64,000 nucleotides of DNA from Phycisphaerae bacterium (lineage in GTDB: Bacteria; Planctomycetota; Phycisphaerae; UBA1845; CAIVHJ01), in NCBI GenBank assembly GCA_022072405.1, contig JAJVHX010000001.1, positions 1-64,000 of the forward strand. The letters run 5' to 3'. A program made the translations under genes and the position numbers. Shown in pieces: positions 45,947 through 53,985 of the stretch. Below the pieces are notes generated by a model. The model was given only the letters and a program-made list of their open reading frames with translations. It was not told the DNA's origin and ran no database searches. Every line of letters starts with the position of its first letter. Position 1 is the first letter of the stretch.

Positions 45947-47641
45947 ATGAACCAACCGCTGATTGAGTGTGTCCCCAACTTCAGTGAAGGCAACGATCTG
46001 GAGCTGATCCGCCGGATCACTTCGGTGATCGAAGGTGTGGAGGGTGTGCAGCTGCTGGATGTCGACCCCGGCAAAGCCACCAACCGCACGGTGGTTACTT
46101 TTGTCGGCCCGCCGCTGCCGGTGATTGAAGCCGCCGTCCGTGCCGCCCGCCAAGCCGTCGAACTGATCGATATGCGGAAACACCACGGTGAGCATCCGCG
46201 TTTCGGCGCCATGGATGTCTGCCCGCTGGTGCCGGTGGCCAATATCACCATGGAGGAAACCGCCCGCTATGCCCATCAATTGGCCAAACGTCTGGCGGAT
46301 GAAGTCGGCTTGACCATCTACTGCTATGAACACGCCGCCACCCGTCCCCAGCGCCGCAATCTCTCGACGGTGCGGGCCGGCGAATATGAGGGGTTGCCGG
46401 AAAAACTACGTGACTCCGACTGGCAGCCCGATTATGGCCCGGCGAAGTTCAATGCCCAGTCCGGCGCTACCGCGGTGGGGGCCCGCGATTTTCTGGTGGC
46501 CTACAACGTCAACCTCAACACCACCAGCGTCCGCCGAGCCAACGCCATCGCCTTTGATATCCGTGAATCAGGTCGGCCCCAGCGCGAAGGAAATCCGATC
46601 ACCGGTAAAGTGGTTACCGATGATCAAGGTCAGCCGGTGATGATTCCCGGCTCGCTCAAGTGTGTGAAAGCAATCGGCTGGTATATCCGTGAATATGGCA
46701 TCGCCCAGGTTTCGATCAATCTGACCAACATCAGCGTCACTCCGGTGCATGTTGCCTTTGAGGAGTGTTGCCGTAAGGCGGAAACGCGCGGTATTCGCGT
46801 CACCGGCAGCGAGCTGGTGGGCTTGATCCCGCTGCAGGCCATGCTCGATGCCGGCCGTTATTTCCTCAAAAAACAGCAGCGCTCCGTCGGGGTCAGTGAT
46901 CCCGAACTGATCAAGATCGCTGTCAAATCGCTGGGTCTGGATGATCTGGCGCCTTTCAAACCGGAAGAGAAGATCATCGAGTTCGCCCTCGCTAAGCGCC
47001 AGCCCAGAACCGATCGACTGGTTGACTTGCCGCTTGAAAAATTTGTTCATGAAACCGCCTCCGAATCCCCGGCTCCGGGGGGCGGTTCGATTTCCGCTGC
47101 CATGGGGGCTTTCGCCGCCGCACTGGGGACGATGGTCGCCAATCTGTCGGCGCACAAACCCGGCTGGGACGAGCGCTGGGAGGAATTTTCCAACTGGGCG
47201 GAAAATGGCAAAAAACTGCAGGATGAGTTGCTTTATCTGATCGATGCCGACACCAGCGCTTTCAACGAGATCATGAGCGCTTTCGGTTTACCCAAATCGT
47301 CTGCAGCCGAGAAAGCAGCTCGCACCGCCGCCATTCAGCAAGCCACCCGCCACGCCATCGAGATTCCGCTGCGCGTCATGCAGGTCGCATTCGACACGAT
47401 GGAAGTCGCCCAGGCCATGGCTGAGCAGGGACTCGCGGCCAGCGTCTCCGATGTCGGTGTGGCGGCTCTGGCAGCGCGGGCCGCCGTGCGCGGAGCTTTT
47501 CTCAACGTCCGCATCAATTGCGGCAGCCTGACCGATCGTGCGTTTGTAGAGGAGGTGCTGGCCCGCGGCGCTGAACTGGAACATCGCGCCGCCGATGCTG
47601 AGCAATGCATCCTGCAACAGGTCCAGTCCAAAATGAAATAG
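45947..47641 (+). CDS. Bifunctional formiminotransferase-cyclodeaminase
   Basis: Last steps of histidine breakdown: transfers the formimino group from formiminoglutamate to tetrahydrofolate, then releases ammonia to give methenyl-THF. 564 residues. The transferase half (1-330) begins MNQPLIECVPNFSEGND and has the catalytic His in KHHGEHPRFGAMD (about 78-90), AAYNVNL-type DFLVAYNVNLNT and ELVGLIPLQAMLDAGRYFL. The cyclodeaminase half (about 360-560) has ETASESPAPGGGSISAAMGA and the helical bundle ending near NVRINCGSL. Divergent from the OB-fold gene. The defence island begins after it. Confidence 0.95.
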   Translation: MNQPLIECVPNFSEGNDLELIRRITSVIEGVEGVQLLDVDPGKATNRTVVTFVGPPLPVIEAAVRAARQAVELIDMRKHHGEHPRFGAMDVCPLVPVANITMEETARYAHQLAKRLADEVGLTIYCYEHAATRPQRRNLSTVRAGEYEGLPEKLRDSDWQPDYGPAKFNAQSGATAVGARDFLVAYNVNLNTTSVRRANAIAFDIRESGRPQREGNPITGKVVTDDQGQPVMIPGSLKCVKAIGWYIREYGIAQVSINLTNISVTPVHVAFEECCRKAETRGIRVTGSELVGLIPLQAMLDAGRYFLKKQQRSVGVSDPELIKIAVKSLGLDDLAPFKPEEKIIEFALAKRQPRTDRLVDLPLEKFVHETASESPAPGGGSISAAMGAFAAALGTMVANLSAHKPGWDERWEEFSNWAENGKKLQDELLYLIDADTSAFNEIMSAFGLPKSSAAEKAARTAAIQQATRHAIEIPLRVMQVAFDTMEVAQAMAEQGLAASVSDVGVAALAARAAVRGAFLNVRINCGSLTDRAFVEEVLARGAELEHRAADAEQCILQQVQSKMK

Positions 47642-47728
47642 GATTGGTCTTCGGTGGGTTTGGATTGTACTGGTGCTGTTTCGTACACCGGTTCTTCTAC
47701 AGCGTCGCTCGGCACACCCCCGTCTGTC

Positions 47729-47801
47729 GGGGGGAAGGGCGACCTAGCGCATCACGCTGAGTTGATCCTCTATGGCGTTTCAATCCACGCCCCCACGCGG
47801 G
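47729..47801. CRISPR. Possible CRISPR relic: one type I-C-like repeat and a degenerate second one
   Basis: GTTTCAATCCACGCCCCCAC followed by GCGGG (47777-47801) matches the 5' part of type I-C-like CRISPR repeats (GTTTCAATCCACGC... ending GCGAC). Thirty-three bases upstream ends a sequence with the matching 3' part (GGGGGGAAGGGCGAC, 47729-47743). A 33-base spacing is a normal spacer length. Downstream the repeat breaks off (ATTGCCCCGG). No cas gene or further repeat is in the window, so at best this is a dead remnant. Confidence 0.35.
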
Positions 47802-47832
47802 ATTGCCCCGGAGGGGCAGAGGACGCATTGGC

Positions 47833-49350
47833 CTACTCGTCGCCGAGTTCGTAGTACTTGCGGATGTGCTTGGACAGATTGGTTTCCAGGTCGGACAACT
47901 TCTTGAACCGGATCTGGGATACGCCCCGCAGGTTGAACCCGACCTTCTTGTCGAGGTTGCTCCCGGCGTCCTCCTTGGCAACAAGGATGAAGTTCTCCTG
48001 CTTCAAGCCCTTGCCGCGGTTGAGCCCCATCATGTAGCCGACTTCGTGGTACACGTTGGGATTCGCGTGGGTCAAGTCAGCGATGAGCAACCCCGATTCC
48101 TCGATCGCGGTCAGGATCGCGTCGGTGATGGTGTATGAGTGCCCCTTGTTCACCTTGTCGATGCGAAGTGGCTCGATCTTAATCTTCGGGCGAGCTTCGG
48201 CGTTGACAGCATTAACGGCCCGCTTGATGGTGTCGTAGGTGTCGTCGGTTTCGTCCCCGAACTGCATGGAGACAAACACGGTTCGGGCCTTGGCGGTGTG
48301 GATGCTCTCGAAAATCTCGATCAAGGCGTGTGCGTCGGTTTCCTTGAGTGCCGCCAGACGGTTGCCACTGACCCACTGACGGAACGGCTTAAGCATCTTC
48401 TTTTTGGGGTCGGTGAGGCAGAAGTAGACGAAGGCGTGGAACAGCCCGAGGCAGTGCTTGGTGCCCAGGTCCTCGTCGCCAGCGTAAATGGCTTCGACTT
48501 TCTTGAAACACGCCTGCACGTCGGGCAGTCTGGCCGCCGACTTCGGGATCGCCTTCTTCTCGATGAGCAGCTTGAACAGGTCCACCAGCGCGGTGCGGGG
48601 GTGATTGAGCACATCCTTCAGCGCGGGCACGGCGGCGGTCTCGATCGCGGGCTTAGCCCTGCGGGCGAGCAGGAAGGACCACCCGAAACTCGTCGGCTCC
48701 TTCAGGGCTTCGTCGGGGAAGAGAGTCGTGTCGTCGAGGATGATCCGGAGGTTTTCTTCCGAAGTCAGCGGGATGGTCTTCGAGTTGATGTTGTGGAAGA
48801 TGGTCTTGCTGTTGCGCCTGTCCTCGTCCCCGCTGCCGAAGAGGATCACGCAGAACGGGGCCACGATGTCCCTGAACTCAGCTTCCTGATCGGCGGCACT
48901 GAGGCGGTGGTTGCCGTCGATGCGGAAAAGGGGCAACGGACTCAGGCGTTCGAGTTTCTTGGGAATGACCAAAGACCCGAGTTTGAGCTTGCTGGCTGCC
49001 CGTACGTCATCGCGGCCTTGATACGCCATTTCGCGGATGGACACGCTGATCCCATTCACGTTTGATTTGAACTTCTTGCCCTTGAGTATCTCCGCGATGG
49101 CATTGAGGCCGGAGACTGCCCCGCGCTTGTCGAAGTCGTAGCTCAGGAGGCACGACAGGATCACCTCGGGGAAGAACAGGTTTCTTCTGTTGCGCAAGAA
49201 CCGGATCACCGTCTCGCAGTGGGTCTTAATGAGCTCCCGCTGGTAGTCGAGGTCGGCGTGCGAAATGCGGGCGAGTTCGCCCATCGGGGCGTAGCCGCGG
49301 ATGCACACGAACCCCCCGAGTGATTGATCCATCAGTCCGCGAAGTATCAT
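47833..49350 (-). CDS. DGNHR (DndB-like) domain fused to a TIR/2-deoxyribosyltransferase-like domain
   Basis: 505 residues; ATG 49350 sits eight bases after GAGG, which itself overlaps the stop of hsdS. Residues about 10-215 resemble DndB/DGQHR proteins: NRRNLFFPEVILSCLLSYDF, FRIDGNHRLSAAD (143-155; DGNHR in place of DGQHR), APFCVILFG, IFHNINSKTIPLTSEEN. A helical linker (about 220-350) follows. Residues about 356-500 have the wording of the TIR-like/nucleoside 2-deoxyribosyltransferase-like superfamily: ARTVFVSMQFGDETDD, TDAILTAIEESGLLIADLTH, NPNVYHEVGYMMGL, with Glu436 in the catalytic position of that fold. DndB-like proteins occur with DNA-modification defence. An NAD or nucleotide-cleaving effector triggered by the first domain is my inference. 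Third gene of the restriction-modification operon. Confidence 0.75.
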   Translation of the reverse strand: MILRGLMDQSLGGFVCIRGYAPMGELARISHADLDYQRELIKTHCETVIRFLRNRRNLFFPEVILSCLLSYDFDKRGAVSGLNAIAEILKGKKFKSNVNGISVSIREMAYQGRDDVRAASKLKLGSLVIPKKLERLSPLPLFRIDGNHRLSAADQEAEFRDIVAPFCVILFGSGDEDRRNSKTIFHNINSKTIPLTSEENLRIILDDTTLFPDEALKEPTSFGWSFLLARRAKPAIETAAVPALKDVLNHPRTALVDLFKLLIEKKAIPKSAARLPDVQACFKKVEAIYAGDEDLGTKHCLGLFHAFVYFCLTDPKKKMLKPFRQWVSGNRLAALKETDAHALIEIFESIHTAKARTVFVSMQFGDETDDTYDTIKRAVNAVNAEARPKIKIEPLRIDKVNKGHSYTITDAILTAIEESGLLIADLTHANPNVYHEVGYMMGLNRGKGLKQENFILVAKEDAGSNLDKKVGFNLRGVSQIRFKKLSDLETNLSKHIRKYYELGDE

Positions 49351-49360
49351 GGTTCAGTCC

Positions 49361-50683
49361 TCATTTCGCAGGCCCCAGCAGTTCCTCCTCGAAGCGGCGT
49401 TTGGCATCATCCCACAGTCGGGTGGCGTCTTCGCGCAGGCGGCGGGCGGCGTTGCGGCGGCGGGTGACTTCGGCGGCGATCTTCTTCTGCGTGGCGGTGT
49501 CGGGGACGGGGACAACGAGGTTTACCACGTCGTCGTTGGCGAGGCGCGGGTGGGTGTTGCCGGTCATCATGTGGCGGGTCTGGGCAAGCACGACGACGGA
49601 GCGGAGCACGGCGGCGAGATAATCGGGGAGGACCAGCGGCTTTCCGTCGTTGCCGTTGCGCACACGCATGACGTGGAACTCGGGAGAACAGACGCCGCCG
49701 CTCTCGGCCCGGTAGACCTTGTTCAGGTAGGGGCGGAGACGGGCGAAGAGGACATCGTCCTTGGTGTACTCGAAGACGGTGCCCTCGCCGTCTTCTTCGG
49801 TGCTGTCGATGCGTTCGCCGGTATTGGGTTGGACGTTGGCCAGGCCGAGGTAGGGGTCGTCGGGCCGGACTTGTCGCTGGTCGCGGCGGAAGTCGGCGAG
49901 CTTGGCAAGAGAGAATGAGTAGTCAGGGCCGAACTCGGCTGCGATCGCACGGATGGCGTTGAGGCGTTCGGGGTGAAAGTAGTCCGGGTAGAGTTTCTTT
50001 CCCTCGCGCACATCGGAGAGGCGAACCGCGTAGGTGGTGCGGTGGCCGTCGGGCGGAGGCAGGGTGAGGTCCAGGGTTTCGAGGACGAAGGCGTCGAGGC
50101 CCCCGAGGAGGGATTCGGCCTCCTCCAGTTTCCGCCGCCGCGACGCGCGGGCGGCGTCGAGGGCGGTGAGCAACTCCCGCTGCTTGGGAGCGGGGGGCGT
50201 GGGAACCACGATCCTCTCGATGGCATCCGCACGGAGGCCTGGAATGGCGGAGCCTGTGACCCCACGCTTGATTTGCCTCTGGCCGGAAGGTCCGTTGAGA
50301 TAGGCGGCAAGGAAATCAGGGCCGACGCGGCTCCCATGCCGGATACGAACCATGTGGTTGCTCACGCAACATGGCAAGTCGCCAGGGCGATGCACGGCAG
50401 CCTTGCCGAGTAGAACGCCGTCGATAGTGAGAACTAGATCACCGTCTTCGAGAATGGCCTTGGGTTCCTCCGCGAAGGCTTCGGGTAGCAGTCGCTTAGC
50501 GTCGTCGAAGCGTAGAAATCCCTCTTCGATGTTCTGCGCTCGTAGGAACACCGGGTGCGTAGGGTCGTCGGAGTACGCGTCCCGCTTTGGCGTGATTCGA
50601 CCCTCGATGATGTCCTCGGCAACGACGTGCGATGGATCGCCGATGGGCTTGGCTCCGAATGGTCCGCTCTCCAACGCGCGCAC
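49361..50683 (-). CDS. hsdS: Type I-like specificity subunit HsdS (start uncertain)
   Basis: At least 440 residues with two target-recognition domains separated and followed by conserved helices (PAPKQRELLTALDAARASRR around 165-184; TATQKKIAAEVTRRRNAARR near the end). TRD1 has VFLRAQNIEEGFLRFDDAKR and GVTGSAIPGLRADAIERIVV; TRD2 has YLGLANVQPNTGERI, LFARLRPYLNKVY, SPEFHVMRV. The first usable start is GTG 50683, but the same frame upstream of it, to about 50737, reads ITVRLDPFYNLPEHFAL, which looks like the real conserved N-terminus. That stretch has no ATG, GTG or TTG; its first codons are ATC ATC. GC-rich, like the rest of the operon. Confidence 0.88.
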   Translation of the reverse strand: MRALESGPFGAKPIGDPSHVVAEDIIEGRITPKRDAYSDDPTHPVFLRAQNIEEGFLRFDDAKRLLPEAFAEEPKAILEDGDLVLTIDGVLLGKAAVHRPGDLPCCVSNHMVRIRHGSRVGPDFLAAYLNGPSGQRQIKRGVTGSAIPGLRADAIERIVVPTPPAPKQRELLTALDAARASRRRKLEEAESLLGGLDAFVLETLDLTLPPPDGHRTTYAVRLSDVREGKKLYPDYFHPERLNAIRAIAAEFGPDYSFSLAKLADFRRDQRQVRPDDPYLGLANVQPNTGERIDSTEEDGEGTVFEYTKDDVLFARLRPYLNKVYRAESGGVCSPEFHVMRVRNGNDGKPLVLPDYLAAVLRSVVVLAQTRHMMTGNTHPRLANDDVVNLVVPVPDTATQKKIAAEVTRRRNAARRLREDATRLWDDAKRRFEEELLGPAK

Positions 50684-50787
50684 GAGCGCGAAGTGCTCCG
50701 GGAGGTTGTAGAAGGGATCGAGCCGAACCGTGATGATGCCCCGTCGAACAGCAAAGCAGCCGCAGCGTGCGGCCCGCTCGGCGGGGC

Positions 50788-52143
50788 TTAGACGAAAAAA
50801 GGTTCGGGCTTCTTCTCAAAGGCCCGGTACTGGCCCAGCACGCCCGTCTTCTCCACCACCCGGCGGGTCTTCTCCTGCCATTCTTCCTCGCCCGTGCCCG
50901 CCTTGGCCGCCTTCTCGAAGGTCACTTCGACGTCGAACAGGTCCGTCGCATGGACCTCGACCTTCCTGCGTCCGTTCTCGCTCTTGACGCTCACGCGGGC
51001 GGTCTTGCGGCCCGTGGCGTCGTAGCCGATGTTCGCCGGAACGGCCATGAAGATCGCTTCGTCATCGTCGGGCTGCTCATCCTCGGCGCGCTTGCGCACG
51101 AAGACCACGCTCGCCTTGACCCCAGCACCAGCGTGCTGGAACGCCTCTTGCGGCAAACTGACCACGGCCAGGAACTGGAACCGCTGCAAGAGCCAGTCGC
51201 GCACGCCCTGCAAGGACGAGTTGGTCAGGATGCCATCGGGAAGCACGATCGCCGCCCGGCCAGTGCCGGGCCTCAGAAACTGCCAGACCCGTTCACAGAA
51301 GAGGATCTCCGTCTTGATGCTCTTCCGCTTCTTGAGGTCTCTCTTGCCCGCCTTTAGGTCGCCCGGGACCGGATCGTCGTCACCGCCGCCGATCCCGCCC
51401 TTCCCGATGTACGAGAGGAGTTCCCAGCCCTCCATGTACGCGCTGCCCTTCTCCGTCTCCTTGACCATCGCGCCGAACGGCGGGTTGGTCAGGATCATGT
51501 CGAAAGCGTTGGGCTTGAGTTTGCTATTGGACTCCTTGAGCACATGGAACTTGTCGAGTGCGTCTGCGCCGGAGATGTTGGTGTGCCCGTCGTCGTGGAG
51601 GATCATGTTCATCTTGGCGACGCGGGAAATTTCGTCGTTGATCTCGATTCCGAACAGTCGCCTTTCGGCGAAATCGTGCCAGTAGTCCTTGCGGTTTGGA
51701 TCGTCCTCATCGAAGCGGCGTTCGGCTTCGTGACGGACGTAGTCCATTGCGTACAGCAAGAAACCGCCTGAGCCGCAAGCGGGATCAAGGGTCATGTCGT
51801 CGGCGGTGGGCCGGAGCATCTCAACGCAGAACTCGATGATCTCGCGCGGCGTGAAGTACTGCCCGAAGTCGCCCTTGAAGAAGTCGTCGAGGAACTGCTC
51901 GAACGCCACGCCCTTGGTGTCGAGGTCGGTGGCGTTAAAGTTGATCGCCTGGAGGTGGGAGACGCACATCTTGAGCGTGCCATCATCAACCTTGATCGGC
52001 TCGCTGAACACGCCCGGCTCGCGGGCCATTTCCTTGGCGTACATAGCCTTGATCCGGTGTGCGAGCGACGCCTCCTCCTCCCGCGTCTTGATCTGAAACT
52101 CGTAGGGCTCGCCCTTTTTCCGCGGGGTCTTCTCGTCGCGCAC
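50788..52143 (-). CDS. hsdM: N6-adenine DNA methyltransferase subunit (HsdM), downstream part of an interrupted nuclease-methyltransferase gene
   Basis: 451 residues from GTG 52143. SAM motif I is DPACGSGGFLLYAMDYV, catalytic motif IV NPPF (ILTNPPFGAMV), preceded by the HsdM helical region (FEQFLDDFFKGDFGQYFTPR). Upstream of the GTG the frame continues without a break for 36 more codons (GELIAAIRKCHQSLWGGGRL then SPPAAFGEFCKIIFVK), all typical of the family N-terminus, until the TAG at 52252-52254. So the real polypeptide probably began at 52815. The protein should modify adenines in the sequence chosen by HsdS. No HsdR helicase gene is nearby. Confidence 0.93.
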   Translation of the reverse strand: MRDEKTPRKKGEPYEFQIKTREEEASLAHRIKAMYAKEMAREPGVFSEPIKVDDGTLKMCVSHLQAINFNATDLDTKGVAFEQFLDDFFKGDFGQYFTPREIIEFCVEMLRPTADDMTLDPACGSGGFLLYAMDYVRHEAERRFDEDDPNRKDYWHDFAERRLFGIEINDEISRVAKMNMILHDDGHTNISGADALDKFHVLKESNSKLKPNAFDMILTNPPFGAMVKETEKGSAYMEGWELLSYIGKGGIGGGDDDPVPGDLKAGKRDLKKRKSIKTEILFCERVWQFLRPGTGRAAIVLPDGILTNSSLQGVRDWLLQRFQFLAVVSLPQEAFQHAGAGVKASVVFVRKRAEDEQPDDDEAIFMAVPANIGYDATGRKTARVSVKSENGRRKVEVHATDLFDVEVTFEKAAKAGTGEEEWQEKTRRVVEKTGVLGQYRAFEKKPEPFFV

Positions 52144-52251
52144 CTTGACGAAGATGATCTTGCAGAACTCGCCGAACGCGGCGGGGGGAGAGAGACGCCC
52201 TCCGCCCCAGAGCGATTGGTGACACTTCCTGATGGCGGCGATGAGCTCGCC

Positions 52252-52254
52252 CTA
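52252..52254 (-). other. In-frame TAG codon splitting the HsdR-N/HsdM reading frame
   Basis: The distance between this TAG and the GTG at 52143 is a multiple of three, and both sides read as conserved protein (EWQDIRRVS before, GELIAAIRKCHQSLW after). Without it a 675-residue nuclease-methyltransferase would run from 52815 to 50788. Explanations: a nonsense mutation, stop readthrough, or a base error in the assembly. Confidence 0.85.
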
Positions 52255-52815
52255 GCTGACTCGCCGGATGTCTTGCCACTCCGTGCTCACGCCCTTTCGG
52301 AAGACGTACTCGGGCAGGTCTTCGTATCGCTTTGGTAAGTCGGCGACGACGTTCTTGTCGCGCTCGCGTGCCCCATACTTGTCGGAGCAATCCAGGAACT
52401 TCCGCGTGCCCCCGGCGACCACGCCGACGAACTTCGCTCGGAACTTGTGCGCGTTGCCGTTGCCCCACGCTTGCTCCACGGCCTGATTGAACTCGGCATC
52501 GCTGATGCCGTCCTTCTTGCACTCGATGACGACGAAGGGCCGCTTGTGTGCATCGTCTTCGTAGACCACGAGGTCGGCAAAGTCATTGGGGGAGCGGTCG
52601 GGCACCGTAACCTCGACGCCGATCCTCTGCGGGGCGTAGCCGTACTTGTAGATCAGCTCGGCGTAGAACTCGGCCCGAACCTTCTCCTCGGGGTCGGACC
52701 AGCGCTCGGCGTGGTTGACGGCGACATAAACGATTTTCTCTGCCTTGCCGGACTTGTCGAACCGGAGATGGCCCTCGGCAAGAGCGCGTTCAGTAGATGT
52801 AGGGTTGTTATGCAT
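52252..52815 (-). CDS. HsdR N-terminal-type (HSDR_N_2) PD-(D/E)xK nuclease domain, upstream part of the interrupted gene
   Basis: 187 residues from ATG 52815. The nuclease core shows DFADLVVYEDD (Asp81) and FVVIECKKDG (Glu98, Lys100), the PD-(D/E)xK triad in normal spacing, with YAELIYKYGYAPQRIGVEV before it. In the family this domain heads an N-6 DNA methylase of about 680 residues; here it ends at TAG 52252. Together with HsdS it would form a BcgI-like enzyme that cuts and methylates without a separate HsdR. As it stands it could be made as a free nuclease domain. Confidence 0.82.
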   Translation of the reverse strand: MHNNPTSTERALAEGHLRFDKSGKAEKIVYVAVNHAERWSDPEEKVRAEFYAELIYKYGYAPQRIGVEVTVPDRSPNDFADLVVYEDDAHKRPFVVIECKKDGISDAEFNQAVEQAWGNGNAHKFRAKFVGVVAGGTRKFLDCSDKYGARERDKNVVADLPKRYEDLPEYVFRKGVSTEWQDIRRVS

Positions 52816-53027
52816 GTTCCTCTAGACCATCAAGAAATGTAACTCCGCATGCCTAGAATTCAATTCATTTTCGTTAAGACTAAGCGGTTAATTCAGCTCC
52901 TGTGTATGATTGTTTTTGCCGGAAAATTTAAACAATTATACAAGAATTATATTTCTTTGGCAGTACAGCCTGTTCTATGGTCGTAAGCAAGTGAAAGTAA
53001 CAATCGAGTCCTGATCAGATTATGAAG

Positions 53028-53243
53028 TTATCTATCAAAAGGACATCGGTAGCCCATGTATCGCAACTTGTGATTCAGCTCGGCCAGTCGCCATGCCGGG
53101 CAATGGCAGTATCCGCAATAGATACCCTGATCGATTGTTTTCAGATATTCACAGGCTATGCAGGCAGCCAGTCGGGATTGGTATTCGGGGGAGTTGGTGT
53201 CAAGTAATGGCCCGGTAACGGCTTTCAGGAAGCTTCCGGCCAT
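53028..53243 (-). CDS. Small Cys-rich protein
   Basis: 71 residues; GGAGGG lies eleven bases before ATG 53243. The motif CIACEYL...GIYCGYCHCPAW...YRCPFDR gives six cysteines spaced like a zinc-binding knuckle (CxxC ... CxxCxC ... C). The N-terminus AGSFLKAVTGPLLDTNSPEY is helical. Resembles short planctomycete proteins of unknown role. It follows a second mini-gene (53298-53459) on the same strand. Confidence 0.6.
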   Translation of the reverse strand: MAGSFLKAVTGPLLDTNSPEYQSRLAACIACEYLKTIDQGIYCGYCHCPAWRLAELNHKLRYMGYRCPFDR

Positions 53244-53297
53244 GCCGGGAAGTTCCCTCCATGAGAATGGAAGCGGTTTCTTTCCGGTGGCATTGAA

Positions 53298-53459
53298 TCA
53301 GCGCAGGTTGGCCAGGCAGCGCTCGCGCAGGTCGGGCGGGAGCGACTCGCAATAGCCCTTGACACGCGATGAACGCTCCGCGTTCCAACCGAGGGCTGGC
53401 GAATGGAATTCGCTATCGCGCGTCAAGGGTAGTTCAATTGAATGATTCTGGCTTTCCAT
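53298..53459 (-). CDS. Candidate 53-residue protein
   Basis: Starts MESQNHSIELPLTRDSEFHS and ends VKGYCESLPPDLRERCLANL-Arg. The second half has a natural amphipathic helix with two cysteines. It lies 54 bases upstream of the Cys-rich gene on the same strand. There is no strong ribosome-binding site, so this is a weak call based on composition and context. Confidence 0.35.
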   Translation of the reverse strand: MESQNHSIELPLTRDSEFHSPALGWNAERSSRVKGYCESLPPDLRERCLANLR

Positions 53460-53879
53460 GTGAAGGGCAGCGTGGCGATCTGGCTACCGCAATAGAAAAA
53501 AGTTTGTAATTCAGCCGTGACGTCGATTGGTGTCTGTAAATTCGAACGAACTTGGCCAGAGAGAACCCTGAGATCGCCGAGTAGTTGTTAAATTCGGGAA
53601 GTGTTGTTGCGGTGGCCAATCAGATCAAAAAACCCAGGATGCGGAAACCTGAATGATGCGATCCGACCCATCCGCCAGAATCCGCTCGCCTGCGTTTGCG
53701 GAAGCGCTGCCCAGCACGAGGGGAACGATTCACCAGCGTCTGGTCAACTATTCACCAGCCCCTGCTCCGCGGCTGGTCAGCGTCTGGTCAGGCAAGGTGA
53801 AGCATTAACCACCAAAGCTCCCAGAGACAAAGATCAAAAAGTATTTTTCTGAATACAACCTGCGGAGGAGAGGATATGT
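53460..53879. other. Intergenic region with degenerate repeats
   Basis: No convincing gene. CCAGCGTCTGGTCA and variants recur three times around 53735-53790, and TTAACCACCAAAGCTCCCAG (about 53806) is the edge of a common AC-rich intergenic repeat. The plus-strand frame here is translated repeat. Confidence 0.45.
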
Positions 53880-53911
53880 AAAAAAGAGAAAACCGGAATA
53901 GGGTCTTCCGG
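53880..53911 (-). terminator. Rho-independent terminator for the HU/DUF4469 gene
   Basis: On the minus strand, CCGGAA-GACCCTA-TTCCGG is followed by TTTTCTCTTTTTTAC. It lies about 75 bases after the stop of the gene at 53986-54684 and has the right direction. Confidence 0.75.
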
Positions 53912-53985
53912 CTTTCTATGCTTCCCTATTTGTAGAGAAGACCCCGCTTAGCGCCTGGGCGTTCGGGAGGTTCAACCCTGCCGCA

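Noticed and set aside
48139-49065. Long plus-strand frame (308 codons) antisense to the DGNHR-TIR-like gene
   Set aside because: Composition mirrors GC-rich third positions of the opposite gene; no domain wording; the minus-strand protein has clear motifs.
53601-53852. 83-codon plus-strand frame
   Set aside because: Consists largely of degenerate repeats; no ribosome-binding site.
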